This document shows, piece by piece, positions 24,056 through 35,512 of a stretch of DNA of 64,000 nucleotides (its first letter is position 1; every line of letters starts with the position of its first letter). The stretch spans positions 9,948,965 to 10,012,964 of the forward strand of contig JBBMNZ010000003.1 of NCBI GenBank assembly GCA_037954325.1, in the 5' to 3' direction. The position numbers were made by a program, and so were the translations under genes. The notes under the pieces were generated by a model. That model did no database searches, was not told where the DNA came from, and saw nothing but the letters and a program-made list of their open reading frames with translations. The stretch comes from Fistularia commersonii (taxonomy: Eukaryota > Chordata > Actinopteri > Syngnathiformes > Fistulariidae).

Positions 24056-27000
24056 AATCTGGAAGGACTAGGATAGACCATTAGCTTGTGCAGGAAATCT
24101 GCTTTCAACGTGTGGCGGTCTCGTTTCAATTTCACGCCGCACACTCATCGGCCCTGCGAATTCCACGGGTTCCCATAAAGTGCGATTCCCCCCCCGACTC
24201 CCGGCCTGTACACTACAGACAATCTAATTAACAAGCGGACAGTGAACATCACACGCCGTGCACACACGAACACGAGGATCTCCTGAGCATAAAAAAGTAT
24301 CCTTAATTCCTGGGCACACACACACACAGACACACTCCTTCCATTACAGTGAAGACGGATTACTTTGCACGTTGGCTCGCGCACACGAGCAGCCATTTTC
24401 AAAACGCTCGCGTTAGCATTTCGCTGCACCTTTGAGCGACCACGTGGTGTTCCAGCGGTCTGAATAAGCCAGGCCCCAGCTGAACACTTCTCTATGTGTG
24501 TGTGTGTGTTTGTGCGTGTGCGCTCACCGCGTGCTTGACAGAGTAGTTCATGATGATGTAGTCTTTCCCAATGGGCAGCCAGGAGCGGAGGGTGATGACG
24601 TCACGGTTCCGGAGAGGCTTCGGGCATTTCCCTGATCAGAAAGAAAACCAGAGGAGTGATGAGGGCGGCTGGCGCGGCGTGGACGAGATTGCATTCACCT
24701 GCATACGTGCTTTCACATACACGAGTAGTAACCCACGTCTGCGTTGACAGTGAGTTTCCCGATGTCGAAGGTCTCGATGACGTTGGTGTCCCACTTCTTC
24801 CTGTACTCGATGTCATGGAGGACGTCGTACATGGTCTCGGCGGACACGTCTTTGCACACCATGCGGCACTTTTGGGGGAGACAGGGAGATGGCTCAGGTG
24901 GACAGCTAGCAAGGCACCGCTGACGTCGCTCATACGTTATCTCAGACCGGGAGGTTGTGAAAGCAAACCCTGCGGTGACGTCACCGCAGGCATGCAAACA
25001 AACAGGACAATTCAATGGAGATTGATTAGCTTCATCCGTGAGTTTGTTTTGTCGCTGGAAATATTATCTGCATACTGGCTGATAGAAACCTATCGGAGGG
25101 TGAGTCATGCTGTCATCAGTATCTATCGGGGGGGGGGTTTGACCTAGACCAGTCAGCTGTCAATCACACCCTCTCATCACACAATTCAGGATCTTCAATG
25201 AACCTGAAATGCAGATGGGAGATGGAGAACATGCAGAGCCCAGGCAGGAACCGGGGGGAATATGTGAGTGAGATGAGAGTGCTGTCTGCCGCACCAGCGG
25301 AAATATGCCATGAAATATTTAAACGGACCTATAGAGCAGGGAAATTTATTATATATCTGCTATTGCTGGTCTGTGAATGAATACATATCTATATTTAAAT
25401 ATATTTACCCCGTCCGGTCCAATGCGATTTTATTTACACAGTGCTTCTAATAGCAAGCAAATGTTGTAAAATATACTGCTCAAAAAAATAAAGGGAACAC
25501 TTGAACAACACAATCTAACTCCAAGTCAATCACACTTCTGTGAAATCATAGCGTTCACTCAGGAAGCAAAACAGATTCATTTTAACTTGTTTTAAGGACA
25601 TTACATCAAAGTTGGATCAGCCTGGAGTTTGTTTTTACACTTTAATTTTGAGTGTGATTCCTAATCAGACCTCCATGGGTTGATAAAATTGATTTCCATT
25701 GATCATTTTTGTGTGATTTTGTTGTCAGTACATTCAACTGTGTAAAGAGCAAAGTATTTCATAAGAATATTTGATTCATTTAGATCTAGGATGTGTTTTT
25801 TAAGTGTTCCCTTTATTTTTTTGAGCAGTGTATAATGGCAGCAAATGCTTAACGCCTCTGACCCTTTACAGATGGCTGCCATAAATCACAGGAGGGATAA
25901 AAAAAAAAAATTTATAAAGCATGGCAAGACGCTTAACACAATCACGATGATTTCCAGTGTGAGTCCGCCACAGGATGGAGGAGGGGTTATCAATCCTGCA
26001 TGTTTGCACAGGTGGGTCTTTACTTTTCTTTTCACTCACAGGCCAGCCGCAACGCTCTTTATTAGCGACAAGAGTTCTTGGGTCGCGGCCCGTTTGCCGA
26101 CTCACCAAATCCCTACACAACTCGACAAGAACCTGCTTGTTCCAGGTGACGGCGTCGATACGCTCCGTCATTCATTCAGGATGCTGCATATTCAGCACAT
26201 CGGAGAGGGCTGGGCGGGATTCAAGCTGGACCAGATCACCTGCCAATCACAGGGTTGCACACAGAAACTGTCTTAACTCCGTCCGTGGAGGATGTGCAGA
26301 CCACACGGACGGAGAAACAGACCAGGAGCCTTCACCCTGCGAGCGCAGAGTGCTGACCAATGGAATTCCACAGATCTAATAAGCCTCAGAAGAACCCTCG
26401 TGTAATCAGATGGGGTCAGACAGGAGTAACGGGCTTGCTTTATGGATGGGGGGGTAAATATAGCCAAGGTATATACCAAGGTGCATAACCTCCTCCCTTC
26501 CCTCCCTGTGTGAGGCCGTTACTGTAGCTACGAGCACCAGCGGGGAATAAGACATAATAACAAAACACAGGACGCACAACCCACTCCATCCAGAAGGTTT
26601 AAAAAGGCAGAATATTTATCTGCATTACATAACTAGTGAGATATTTAAAATTTAATATAGTGAGAAACGACTGGCACGTTGACACAGAACTGATAGATAA
26701 CCTTTGTGATGGAAATAAAGGGAGCTGATTGGAGGAGAGACGGGGAGAGGGCGGAGCCGTATGCTAGATGCAAGTGTGCACAAAGAAAAAAAAAAGGGAA
26801 CACCAACCAAACAAACAAACAGGAAGTAAATTTACAACATTTAACACAAGAGCTTGGATTTTCAAAATAAAACACAAAGTCGCAGGAAGACAAGAGAAGA
26901 GTTAGGAAATGGTTGGATGTGATTGACAGGTGGAATTCAAAATTTAAATGAAAATTGAATTAAAAAAAGAATTAAATTTGAAAGAAATGAGTTGAGACAG

Positions 27001-27087
27001 AAAACTACAGAAGTTCCAGGAAGAATCCATCGCGGACTTGAAACGTACCTGAAAACATGTCATTTGAGCTGCCAATGAGATAAAGAG

Positions 27088-27122
<35 letters not shown>

Positions 27123-29046
27123 CCCATTTTCCGCTCAAATCCAGTCACGGCGCAGAAATCCGATTGGCCGCATTACAAATATACTCTGGGAAAATATGAC
27201 TCATGATATGACTTTGCCCCCCCAACTTCTCCTCCTCCCTTCATGTTGTTTCCCCAGCCTGGGTGTAATGACTAAGCAGTGGAGGAAAGTAAATTAGCAC
27301 ATTAAGTTAATTAGAGGGCGGCATGGCTCAGACAAAACAGCGACAGCCAGAAACCCCGCAGAACACGGCACTCCCCTCCCTGGGAGGAGATATAACGTTA
27401 GAGGTGGAAAGAACATTCATACTGGTCAATCGGGTGAAATGGCACCCAAATAATAATCAAACCCGGACTGGATTTCCATTCTAGGGTCCATGTTGAGGTG
27501 TGAGTGTGCTGCTAGGCTAACAGGATAAGCCTCTGCAGAAATATCACCAGCAGGTGATTCTTCGCCTCTCGAGTCCTTCCTAGGCCAGACGAGACCCCGC
27601 GTTACTTCCTGTCTGGTCACGCACCTCATTCAGATTCCCTTCCTGCAGGAAACATCAATATCAGACATCTCTCTGCAGACTGGCCTCCTTCCACCGGCCT
27701 TTCACAGACCTCCTCCACCAGACAGCTCAAGACAGACACTCAGGAAATTGGAAATCATTTTGTGTCGTTAAACACGCGCGCCTTTTATAGCGTTGTCTGG
27801 AGACACTTGCACACTCCTGGCCACCATGTTGGATCCAACAAGCACGACAAGTATGACCTCATTTCAAAGCCTGACCTCGCCACTGTGCGGTGTATCAGTC
27901 CAGAACACACACCGACATCGCCCTGGTCAAAAGGTCAAACCAACGTGGGGTCACGTGACCCACGTCTTTAACCTCAATGCCTTGACAAAAACATGCCGCC
28001 ATCTTTTATTCATTAAATTTCCTGCACGCCGCTCCAGAATCTTTAACTTTTAACCCTCTCACACTCAATGGCTTTAACAGCCAACACACATGTTGTCACT
28101 GAAGCAGGCTAAGACACACACACGCAGCCATGTTACAGTGACCTCAGGATGGCGGTTAAACCCTGGTGCATTGTGGTTGTTGTAGGAGACTCGAGCCTCC
28201 ATCACATAGCTGGACTTAAACGCTTACGTGTGATAAATAATTACATTCAGCTGATGCTGTACGGCCTCCATCACAGATTAGCAATATCTACCAAGCTGCA
28301 TGTGTGTGTGTGATTAGGACTTTATTTCAGAAAGGAGCATAATAGAGTCGTTGTGTCTGGGAAATTGGAGTCGGAAGGAGGCCAAGAGAAAAGCTGAAAA
28401 AGAAGAAGCCGGGCCGAAAGAATGCCAGGGACCAGATATGTGTCTGTGTGTGTGTGTGTGTTCGTGCACACTAACTGAGCGAAGTCGGTGGATGAAAATG
28501 TGAGAATCACATTTCAAACAAAGATACACATGCTAAATGTGTGTTTTTAGTCTTTCTTGAATCCAGGAAATGCAGCTGGCTCCTGCGAAGCCCCACCTGA
28601 CCCCGAGCAAATCCAGCTGCCCGAGGACGAGTGGATCTAAGATCTATCTCGACGTCGCCGGCGTCCCACCAGTCAGCTGCTCACAACCCGCTCCTTGGCT
28701 TTACCCAGAAAACACCGCAGGAAGACATAACGCCAAAAAGGCTGCATGTGTGACTCATCATCGGGCTTCCCCTCTTTGTCAGCGGGGGCGAAGGCAAAGC
28801 TGGGAGCCTCCAGGATTTGTATGAGAGTGTGTGTGTAAGGAAGGAGGAACAGGCTGGAATAGCACTGTCAAAAAGTAAACAAACCCACCCGCCTACCCAC
28901 ACACACACACACATACACACACAAACACACACACACAACCCTGTTGTGATGAGGATCAAGGAACTTTGATGATTTCAGTTAGGATCTGTTTGTCAGAGCA
29001 TCAGTGATCAGTGACTGCCCCTAATACACACACACACACGCACGCA

Positions 29047-29078
<32 letters not shown>

Positions 29079-30298
29079 CAATTCCACTCCCTCAGAGTTC
29101 TATAGGAGGCAGAGGAACCAAAAAAGCGTGGGACGTGTCTCGATGGCCATGTTCGACGTGCATCAGTGGAGGAGCAGGCTCTTATTCTGTCTATAAATAG
29201 AGGAGCTGTATCTGTGCCATCTCTGTGTGCCCGCATCCCTATCAACACAAAACACACACCTATATCATCACACACACACATGCATGGACGCACTCAGTGG
29301 GGAAAATAAACTTGAGATCCAGAGGAATGGCGTCCCTCTTTTCACGTCTGGGTTATTTTTCCAACAGGTGTCGTTTTTCAAGCGACAACTCATTCAAAGT
29401 CTGTGTGTGTGTGTGTGTGTGTGTGTGCTAGCACTTCCTGCTCAGCGGTTTGAGGCGGCAGCAATGGCGGGGGACGACGACACCTGCCGGGTTTCAAAAA
29501 CAAAACACACACACACACACACACACTTTATTCAATTTTCCACATTATCCAAGAAAGTGCAGGCATTTTGCAGGAAGTGCTGCAGGACATGACTCGAGCA
29601 GAATCCACCTCATTCACTGCAGCGACACAGCCCCGAGAATCATCAATCATCAATTGATGTTGGTTATTACTACGCTGGCGACCATTTAGCTGCAACTCCT
29701 AATGAATAAATAAGTAATCCCCATCCTTTTAACAGAATCATGACAGGACTTGAGCAAGAAACGCATAACTTAAGCCTCACACCTGCTTTTATGTCGAATA
29801 CCGCCCGTGGCAATTCAGTGGCGACGCATTCGCGACAACTATACCGGGACTTCATATCGGCATTGACACTTGTGATTGAGGTCTCGCTGAATTTGACAAA
29901 CGGTCGCTGATGCAGCACCCTATTGCTCTGCAGGCTCCTGCAGATATGAATAGGGGCAGTTTTTACGCTATCAGCAAATATGGCGATACACTCCAGTTTG
30001 AGTCAACTATCCATGCATGTGGTTGTGTGGAGGAGGAGGAAGAGGAAGGGGAAGAGGAGGCTACGCCATAACCAGAGTAGTGCATGAATAAATCTATATA
30101 TATCCTAGTAAAGCAGATTAAAAGATAAAGGCTGAATATAAAGCAAGAACCTCTCTCACAGGTGCTAGGATAAATGGAACAGGGGGATGGTGGGGTGGAG
30201 AGGTGGCTGGGAAAGCCCTCTGCTGTTTCAGCCCCCTCCTCCACAAACCCACCCACTCCCTGCCCCTGCAGCATGAAGGCACCACCTGTATGCACATA

Positions 30299-30333
<35 letters not shown>

Positions 30334-32144
30334 GGACGCAAACGTCCGTTTATTCAACAAAGTAAACACCTGACGGTTTGCTCAGCGTCCTCACACCCGG
30401 ACACGCCGGTGAGCCAGCAGGAAATGCACGTCCAATGCATGTGTGTCTGTGGTGGGTAGGGGGAGGGCTGTTTGTACAACTTGTAGTTTAAGGGGAAGAA
30501 GTGTGATGCAGCTAAAAGTCATATCTACACACACATATATATATATTTGAAGAGTAGGTGGCGGTTACATTACCGCCACCCCTTCACCCTGCACCTCCTC
30601 AGAGGTCAACAACCCTTTTTCTCCCTGGACAAACACCTCGGCACCTATCTATGTACAACTCAAGTGGATTTAAATGAATACACACATATATATATATATA
30701 CTCAAAGTATTTCAAAGTCATACATTTAAAAAAAAATACTTGCAGGTAATGTGGTGTGCGTCACGCAGCAGAAACAGAGCTTCATTGACGCCGGTTAGCG
30801 CACAAAAAAAAGAGCTAATCAGGAAGCCGTGCAGTGACTGAACAGGCCTCCGGGATAGCATGACGCACTCTCCAGTACCTGTTTGCTCCACGCACAGGAA
30901 GAGGGACAGACACCGGCGTGCGTCTACGTTAATTATTTAATTATTTTTAGGAATTTAACCTTTCCTGAAATCTCTGTGCAGCTACAGCGGTGGGAATCAT
31001 TGCTTTCTTGCGAGTTTCTCCAAAACGGCGCATGGAGGGTTTGTGCTGCCGGATGACAGTCAGATGTACTTTCCAGACATGGGATACAGATGGAGATGGA
31101 CGGGGAGGTCTGGGGAGGTCCACCTCTATCATTTCTGTTGCACAGTAGCATTGCTAGATTATTGGTGGCTGTGGAGGTTCTCAGTCATCCAGGTCATGGT
31201 GAATTCGTGTTGAATTCTTGTCTTGGCAACTGAACTCGAATATCTTCACTTGAAGATGTTTCAACCCTCATCCGAGAGGATTCTTCAGTTCTGATTCTTG
31301 GTATATCAGTAGCGGCTGTCTGTGCAAAGGCTAACTGGGTAGTTACCCACTGTCTCGCCTGTCCTATCACCAATGCAAAACCATAAAACTTTAACATCTC
31401 ATTTGGGCACCGGTGCAAAACTCAACCCCCAGACAAGGAAGATGAGGGCCAAAAAACAGAACTCGAGCTTGCACGTCTCAAAGCGGAACGTCTCAGAAGA
31501 GAAAGTGTCGGTGGTGAACGTTAGAAATGGATGGGTTTGATCTCTCTGATAGTTCCCAGGCAACATTGCCTCCACCCCCCCAGCCCAGCCCCCCCCCGGG
31601 GGCAAACACTCGCACCAAGGACAAACTGCCATGACAGCCATTTGATGAGATAATGGTGTTTGTTCATGACGTCCTTTCACATGCTCGTCACATCATTCTA
31701 ATCAAACAACCATCCAGGCTTTCTTTGCTTTATTGATCCCCGCGACGCTATCCTTTTACCTGAATAAAAACAATGAATGTTCATTGAAAAGAAACATAAA
31801 AAGTTCTCCACTGTCCTGTTTTTCATGTCCCTCCGGGGTGGGAATGCCTCTGGGCCCGTGTTACGTGGGGCCTTGGGACGTCCGCCCATCTCCGCCCAAT
31901 GCCCAAAATAGTTCCTACAAACAAGTTTCACCTGCCTAGACGCTCACGCTTCTACAAGGAAACATTCATGCAGAAACAAAAAAGCTGCGTGGGACCTCCT
32001 GACTCCAGGAGCCATGGTCAAAAATAAGCAGCTAGCCCATAATAATGCTAATTAGAAGGTGCCTTCCATTGATGTGCTGCACAAACAAGCTGCAGGTTCA
32101 GTGTGTTGCAGATAGCTGCGCGTGTGGTTGGACCATGCAGCAGC

Positions 32145-32235
<91 letters not shown>

Positions 32236-32404
32236 TTGGCCTCACCTTGATCTTGTGCACAGACTTGCCCTCCTCCAGCGCCTGGGTCAATACCGTGATG
32301 CCCCCCTTGCTGTAGGTCACGCTCCAGCCCTCCTCGGACAGGCACTCCGCCTTGAAGCCGGCGAACGCCTGGTCGTCCGGGATAGTCACAGTCCGCTCGG
32401 ACAT
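20820..32404 (-). CDS. stard10: stard10, START domain-containing phospholipid-transfer protein 10 (6 coding exons, complete)
   Basis: STARD10 is a cytosolic lipid-transfer protein of the START family that carries phosphatidylcholine and phosphatidylethanolamine between membranes. Coding exons: 32404-32246, 24868-24721, 24631-24528, 22665-22548, 22131-22079, 21026-20820. They sum to 789 nt, giving 262 aa, and all phases join. The START domain fills about residues 8-205. It contains DIEYRKKWDTNVIETFDIGK, CPKPLRNRDVITLRSW, KDYIIMNYSVKH and SLPKWVVNKSSHFLAP, close to human STARD10 throughout. The C-terminal tail keeps ENIDESSLAE but ends at EREDSD, shorter than the 291-aa human protein. An acceptor (CCCCACAG) ends at 32407, two bases before the ATG, so a leader exon lies to the right. 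Neighbours: arap1 downstream on the same strand, clpb divergent. Confidence 0.95.
21027..22078 (-). other. stard10 intron 5
   Basis: AT-rich, with no repeat array at either splice site. No mobile element or ORF of interest was recognised. Confidence 0.5.
22079..22131 (-). CDS. stard10: stard10 coding exon 5
   Basis: Codons 177-194, GSLPKWVVNKSSHFLAPR, the start of the C-terminal START helix. The acceptor CTCTCCACAG lies behind a normal pyrimidine tract. The donor is CGC|GTAAGT. Confidence 0.95.
22132..22547 (-). other. stard10 intron 4 with local CA and GU arrays
   Basis: In transcript sense a short CA tract lies just after the donor (plus 22519-22536), and a GU array preceded by (GC)n lies about 80-175 nt further on (plus 22369-22442). 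The acceptor has a separate CT-rich tract (plus GA, 22136-22158). The first two tracts could form a hairpin close to the donor but do not span the intron. Confidence 0.6.
22548..22665 (-). CDS. stard10: stard10 coding exon 4
   Basis: Codons 138-176 plus one base, starting KYPPKKDMVRAVSIQTGYMV and ending AQVDPR. The acceptor TTTACAG has no pyrimidine tract, only GU-rich sequence upstream. The donor is GAG|GTGAGT. Confidence 0.95.
22666..24527 (-). other. stard10 intron 3 with complementary ends
   Basis: The two ends are complementary. The plus strand reads GTGCGTGTGCGCT at 24512-24524 and AGCGCACACGCAC at 22677-22689, extended by GT (24495-24510) and CA (22690-22702) tracts. A (GT)17 array at 24018-24051 lies between them. 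No mobile element was recognised. Confidence 0.85.
24018..24051 (+). repeat. (GT)n microsatellite
   Basis: 17 GT units inside stard10 intron 3, so CA in the transcript and a possible competitor for the GU arm at the 3' end. Confidence 0.95.
24528..24631 (-). CDS. stard10: stard10 coding exon 3
   Basis: Codons 103-137: the split Trp codon, then KCPKPLRNRDVITLRSWLP to NYSVKHA. The acceptor is TGATCAG and the donor GCG|GTGAGC. The intron that follows carries the complementary repeat arms described in the findings. Confidence 0.95.
24721..24868 (-). CDS. stard10: stard10 coding exon 2
   Basis: Codons 54-102 plus one base, beginning CRMVCKDVSAETMYDVLHD. The acceptor is CAAAAG and the donor CGT|GTATGT. 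It is the most conserved block of the START domain. Confidence 0.95.
25474..25830. mobile_element. Tc1/mariner-type MITE
   Basis: A 357-bp element with near-perfect ~29-bp terminal inverted repeats. The left end begins TACTGCTCAAAAAAATAAAG, and the right end, reverse complemented, begins CACTGCTCAAAAAAATAAAG (one mismatch at the tip). Both are flanked by the TA dinucleotide (25472-25473 and 25831-25832), the target duplication of Tc1/mariner elements. No transposase is encoded, so it is non-autonomous. Confidence 0.9.
27088..27119 (+). repeat. Poly-A run
   Basis: About 32 consecutive A in stard10 intron 1. No adjacent retroposon body was recognised. Confidence 0.9.
29034..29080 (+). repeat. 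(GCAC)n flanked by (CA)n
   Basis: Seven GCAC units between two CA tracts, in stard10 intron 1. Confidence 0.9.
31160..31300 (-). repeat. Common teleost interspersed repeat fragment
   Basis: On the minus strand it reads ACTGAAGAATCCTCTCGGAT, GAGGGTTGAAACATCTTCAA and TGACCTGGATGACTGAGAAC. This block is familiar from many fish genomes, possibly the tail of a Penelope-like or LINE element. I cannot assign the class with confidence. Confidence 0.5.
32151..32234 (+). repeat. (CA)n microsatellite beside the stard10 exon 1 donor
   Basis: About 42 CA units. In the stard10 transcript it is (GU)n starting about 11 nt after the exon 1 donor. Confidence 0.97.
32246..32404 (-). CDS. stard10: stard10 coding exon 1
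   Basis: Codons 1-53, from MSERTVTIPDDQAFAGFK to VHKIK, phase 0. The donor AAG|GTGAGG is followed 11 nt later by a long GU array (plus CA). The exon lacks the ~20-residue N-terminal extension of human STARD10. Confidence 0.93.
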
Positions 32405-32589
32405 GCCTGTGGGGGGGGGTCCGGGGGTGGAGGTCCGGGGGTTAGACCCTTCCTCTGTTTAAAAGACTCAATAATTCGATGAAGCTTCTGTTTATCGGGA
32501 GGTTATCGCGTCTTGTGATCCGTGCGTGTGCCCGCGTACGAGGTAGAATTGAAAGAAACAACAAAACCCCCGCAATGGAGACCCCCCGC

Positions 32590-32730
32590 CCCCCTCCTCC
32601 TCTACTTCCGGTAACCAATCAAACGGCGCGCGGGTCAGGTAAGGCACGTGAGGCGGGTGGACGCTCCGGTTCGTGTGCGACTGTGCTTCACGCGAGGACC
32701 ATATGTTTCCGTTTCCGGTCGCGTGCTCGC
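32590..32730. promoter_or_regulatory. CpG-rich candidate promoter with ETS and CCAAT boxes
   Basis: ACTTCCGGT (about 32604-32612) is followed immediately by AACCAATCA, then by GC-rich sequence with CGCGCG, a CACGTG (32645-32650) and GTTTCCGGTCGC. No TATA box is obvious. The position fits stard10 transcription to the left, but activity in the other direction cannot be excluded. Confidence 0.5.
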
Positions 32731-32843
32731 TGGCTCGGTCCTCTTCCTCCTCACCGGTGCTTCTCTGCTCTTCCTCCGGGCTTCACAGGAGTTTGCGGCA
32801 GCTCTCCATCCCCGCTGTGACCGGCGGAGGAAGGGATGCGGTG

Positions 32844-32893
32844 AGAAAAAGGAGGAGGAGGAGGAAGAGGAGGAGGAGGAGGAGGAGGAGGAG
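32844..32893 (+). repeat. (GAG)n triplet repeat
   Basis: A purine-only stretch of mostly GAG triplets with a few AAG/GAA interruptions. Confidence 0.9.
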
Positions 32894-32997
32894 AGATCTG
32901 ACACGGCAGGCAGAGACGCAGCGCCGACTTCAATGGAAACGCCTCTACGTGATGCCTTTAGGTGCTTAACGGAAACCCCGCAGTCTTCTTCCCCTCT

Positions 32998-33000
<3 letters not shown>

Positions 33001-33088
<88 letters not shown>
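33001..33088 (+). repeat. (GT)n microsatellite
   Basis: 44 uninterrupted GT units. On the minus strand it is (AC)44, starting 5 nt after a good donor (CACAG|GTACGA at 33094/33093). Confidence 0.97.
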
Positions 33089-33089
<1 letters not shown>

Positions 33090-33093
33090 GTAC

Positions 33094-33298
33094 CTGTGGC
33101 TCCCCTCAAAGGAGGGGAAGTAGCAGGTGTTTGTGTGTCCTCGCTGATTTTGTCGTCATGGTAGCAACAAGACACACACCCACACACACAAAACACAGGT
33201 GCGGAAGGAGAACCCTTGGCGGGAGGGCCCCCCTCCCGGCAAAAAAAAAGTTTTTTTTTAGCCAGCGTTAAGCTTGAAATAAAACACCGTTGTTCCAT
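33094..33298 (-). other. Possible stard10 leader or alternative first exon
   Basis: On the minus strand a donor (GCCACAG|GTACGA) closes a frame that is open from an ATG at 33298. Spliced to the acceptor at 32407, this frame continues in phase through GC-ATG into the stard10 start codon, which would add about 69 residues. The peptide is cysteine/lysine-rich and resembles no STARD10 N-terminus I know, so a plain 5' UTR is more likely. Confidence 0.25.
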
Positions 33299-35156
33299 TT
33301 ACGCTGACTTTTATATGAATTTAGTGAAACATTCATGATGTGTGTGTGATATTTTACCTTTTATTTTGTTATGGGACTTTGTGGGGGGTGTAGTGACATC
33401 TGGTGGCCGCGATGGGAAAAGTAGCCCCTCCGATCACCTCAAATTCGATCAGACACAACCAAACTGTGGGATCAAAAGTACCACATTCGTTCGGGGGAAT
33501 GGACTTGTGTGGAGCACACTGGCAAAGACAGCCGCAGGTTTTCCAAGTAGAACCCATGTAGGACATCAAGTATAAGAAAATGTACTGAACTGAAACTGGA
33601 AAGTCTGGCTACTAACCCCTGAACAAACTGGAATTTACCAAAACACCTTATCGGAGTGCCTGGACACACCTGAATGCCAGTCAGGGGAGCGCCCTGGATG
33701 CATTTGGCTCATGTGCACAACTTCTTTGGTGTATGAGGACTATATTCCTTCCATAACAAGTCATGTCAACTATTTGTTTTGGGGTTGTGCGCTGTTTCTG
33801 CTCTACATCTGCATGAAAACAGCAGGGGTCCCCTCATTCTTCTCTGAACGCGTCCTCACAAACCCTCATCCACCACTACCACGCCAGAATTACGGTGCAC
33901 CTTCTCTGGGCGCACAAGCCTCATGCTGCGTTGCGGGGGTGCCTGAATACTTCCCCTTGATGACGGCTGACAGGTGATTCATGCAGGTACCTGAAGGTCA
34001 ACATGCCGCTTATGAAAGAAACCGTTGGCGTCTTGACCTTTTTATCACTCCTTTAACTTTATTTGTTCACTTTTGCACTCCCTGGGGTGTTACATTCTCC
34101 TAAACATGACCTCGCACAGCAAGACAATGCAAATGGCGTTGACTCGTGCCTGCGTTCCGATTGGGTGAGGTGGTTTCAGCCCCCTGCAGACCGGCAGTGT
34201 CTTAATTTTGTTTAGTTTTAAATGGAATTAGTCAAACCCCGTGTTTGGCTAGTCCATTTCCCCAGACTGCAAAGCTGGCGGCATCATGACCGCCACGTCA
34301 GCCCGAATACACAAACGCAAAATGCAGTGTTAAACAGCTGATAGGTTACAAACCAGTCTTTTTTGCGTGCGTGCGCACACGCACACAGAGAGTGCCATCG
34401 AGGCAAACTCACAGCCGAAGCCCCTGAAGCGTTCAGAGGAGATGTCTGTTGAAGGTGCATCAGGATTTATGATGGCAGTGCATGATTCATGCCTGGCGCG
34501 GCGCAGCAGCTCTGCTGCCAGGACATAAACTAGCCACCTCATAAATTTAAGCTCCTCTGCACTGTTTGGGGGTGGGGGTTTAACCCTGTATATCACACAA
34601 TTTCTGCTCAGAGGTCACGAAACAATGGCGTCCGTGCAAGGTAAATCATCTTCTCATTGAGAGACAACCTCCGCCTTCGCGTCCTGTTCCAGCAGGAAAC
34701 CCAGCTGACGAAGCAAAACGTGTTAAACCACTTCACTGGGATTCAAAGGAAAGCGAAGAAAGTCATTAAGTCTAAGAGATAGGGGAGTAAAAACCCAGAA
34801 ATGTGAAGTCCTAAGAGAAATCTGACTGTCACTGTGGAAAGGAAGTGAGAGCGTGTATCAGGAGGGCCTCCAAAAAAATACGAAAGGCATCACAATTCAA
34901 TGCTGCTGTGTGAAATGAGTGATGATTTCTCACGGCATTAAAATCCAAACTTCCGAATTTCTCCAGCTTTTGGGTGTTTCTGAGACCTCCATGTGATTAA
35001 TCCCCGAAGAAACGATCACATTTATGTGTTTTGGTTTTTCACCTGTTACCTTATGCAACGTTCACAGACGTCCTTCGACATTCATTGATCGGCCGCGACC
35101 TCTGGCGGTCGATCCGCGGACGAACACGTCTCAGGGCTTGTTTTGTACAACTAGTG

Positions 35157-35512
35157 GAGGGGTGGGCAGTTATTTTGACTGGCAGGACACATTTCCTCTT
35201 TAATTTTTTATGCGCGTCCCAACTAAATATCATGTAAATTGAATAAAATTAAAATTGAAATTTTCCATTATTTTGGCATTTTATTCCAACTTTAAAATCA
35301 TTATCATATAACCGTACCGACATTATTTTGTATATAATCATCCATACAAAATGAAACAAAAGAAAAAAATGAGGAGTTTCTAAATTCAATATTGATTGAA
35401 ACTACTTATTAAAATATTCAATTAAAATAGTTAAATAAATAAAATAAAATAAAAATAAAATGAATAGAGAAGCAAAACGGGGCCGGATGTGGCCGTAAAA
35501 TGCCCAGGTCTG
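35157..35512. mobile_element. Non-autonomous hAT element (MITE)
   Basis: A 356-bp AT-rich element. The right end, reverse complemented, begins CAGACCTGGGCATTTTACGG, and the left end begins GAGGGGTGGGCAGTTATTTT. Both are variants of the hAT terminus CAGACCTGGGCAA. It is flanked by an 8-bp target duplication with one mismatch: AACTAGTG at 35149-35156 and ATCTAGTG at 35513-35520. There is no coding capacity. Confidence 0.75.

Larger units (their letters stand above)
24869..32245 (-). other. stard10 intron 1 (7.4 kb)
   Basis: It holds the Tc1-type MITE at 25474-25830, a piece of the CCAATCACAGGG teleost repeat at 26195-26275, an A32 run at 27088-27119, a GCAC tetranucleotide array at 29039-29067, CA arrays at 30301-30332 and 32151-32234, and a common fish repeat at 31160-31300. 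No extra exon was recognised. Confidence 0.6.
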
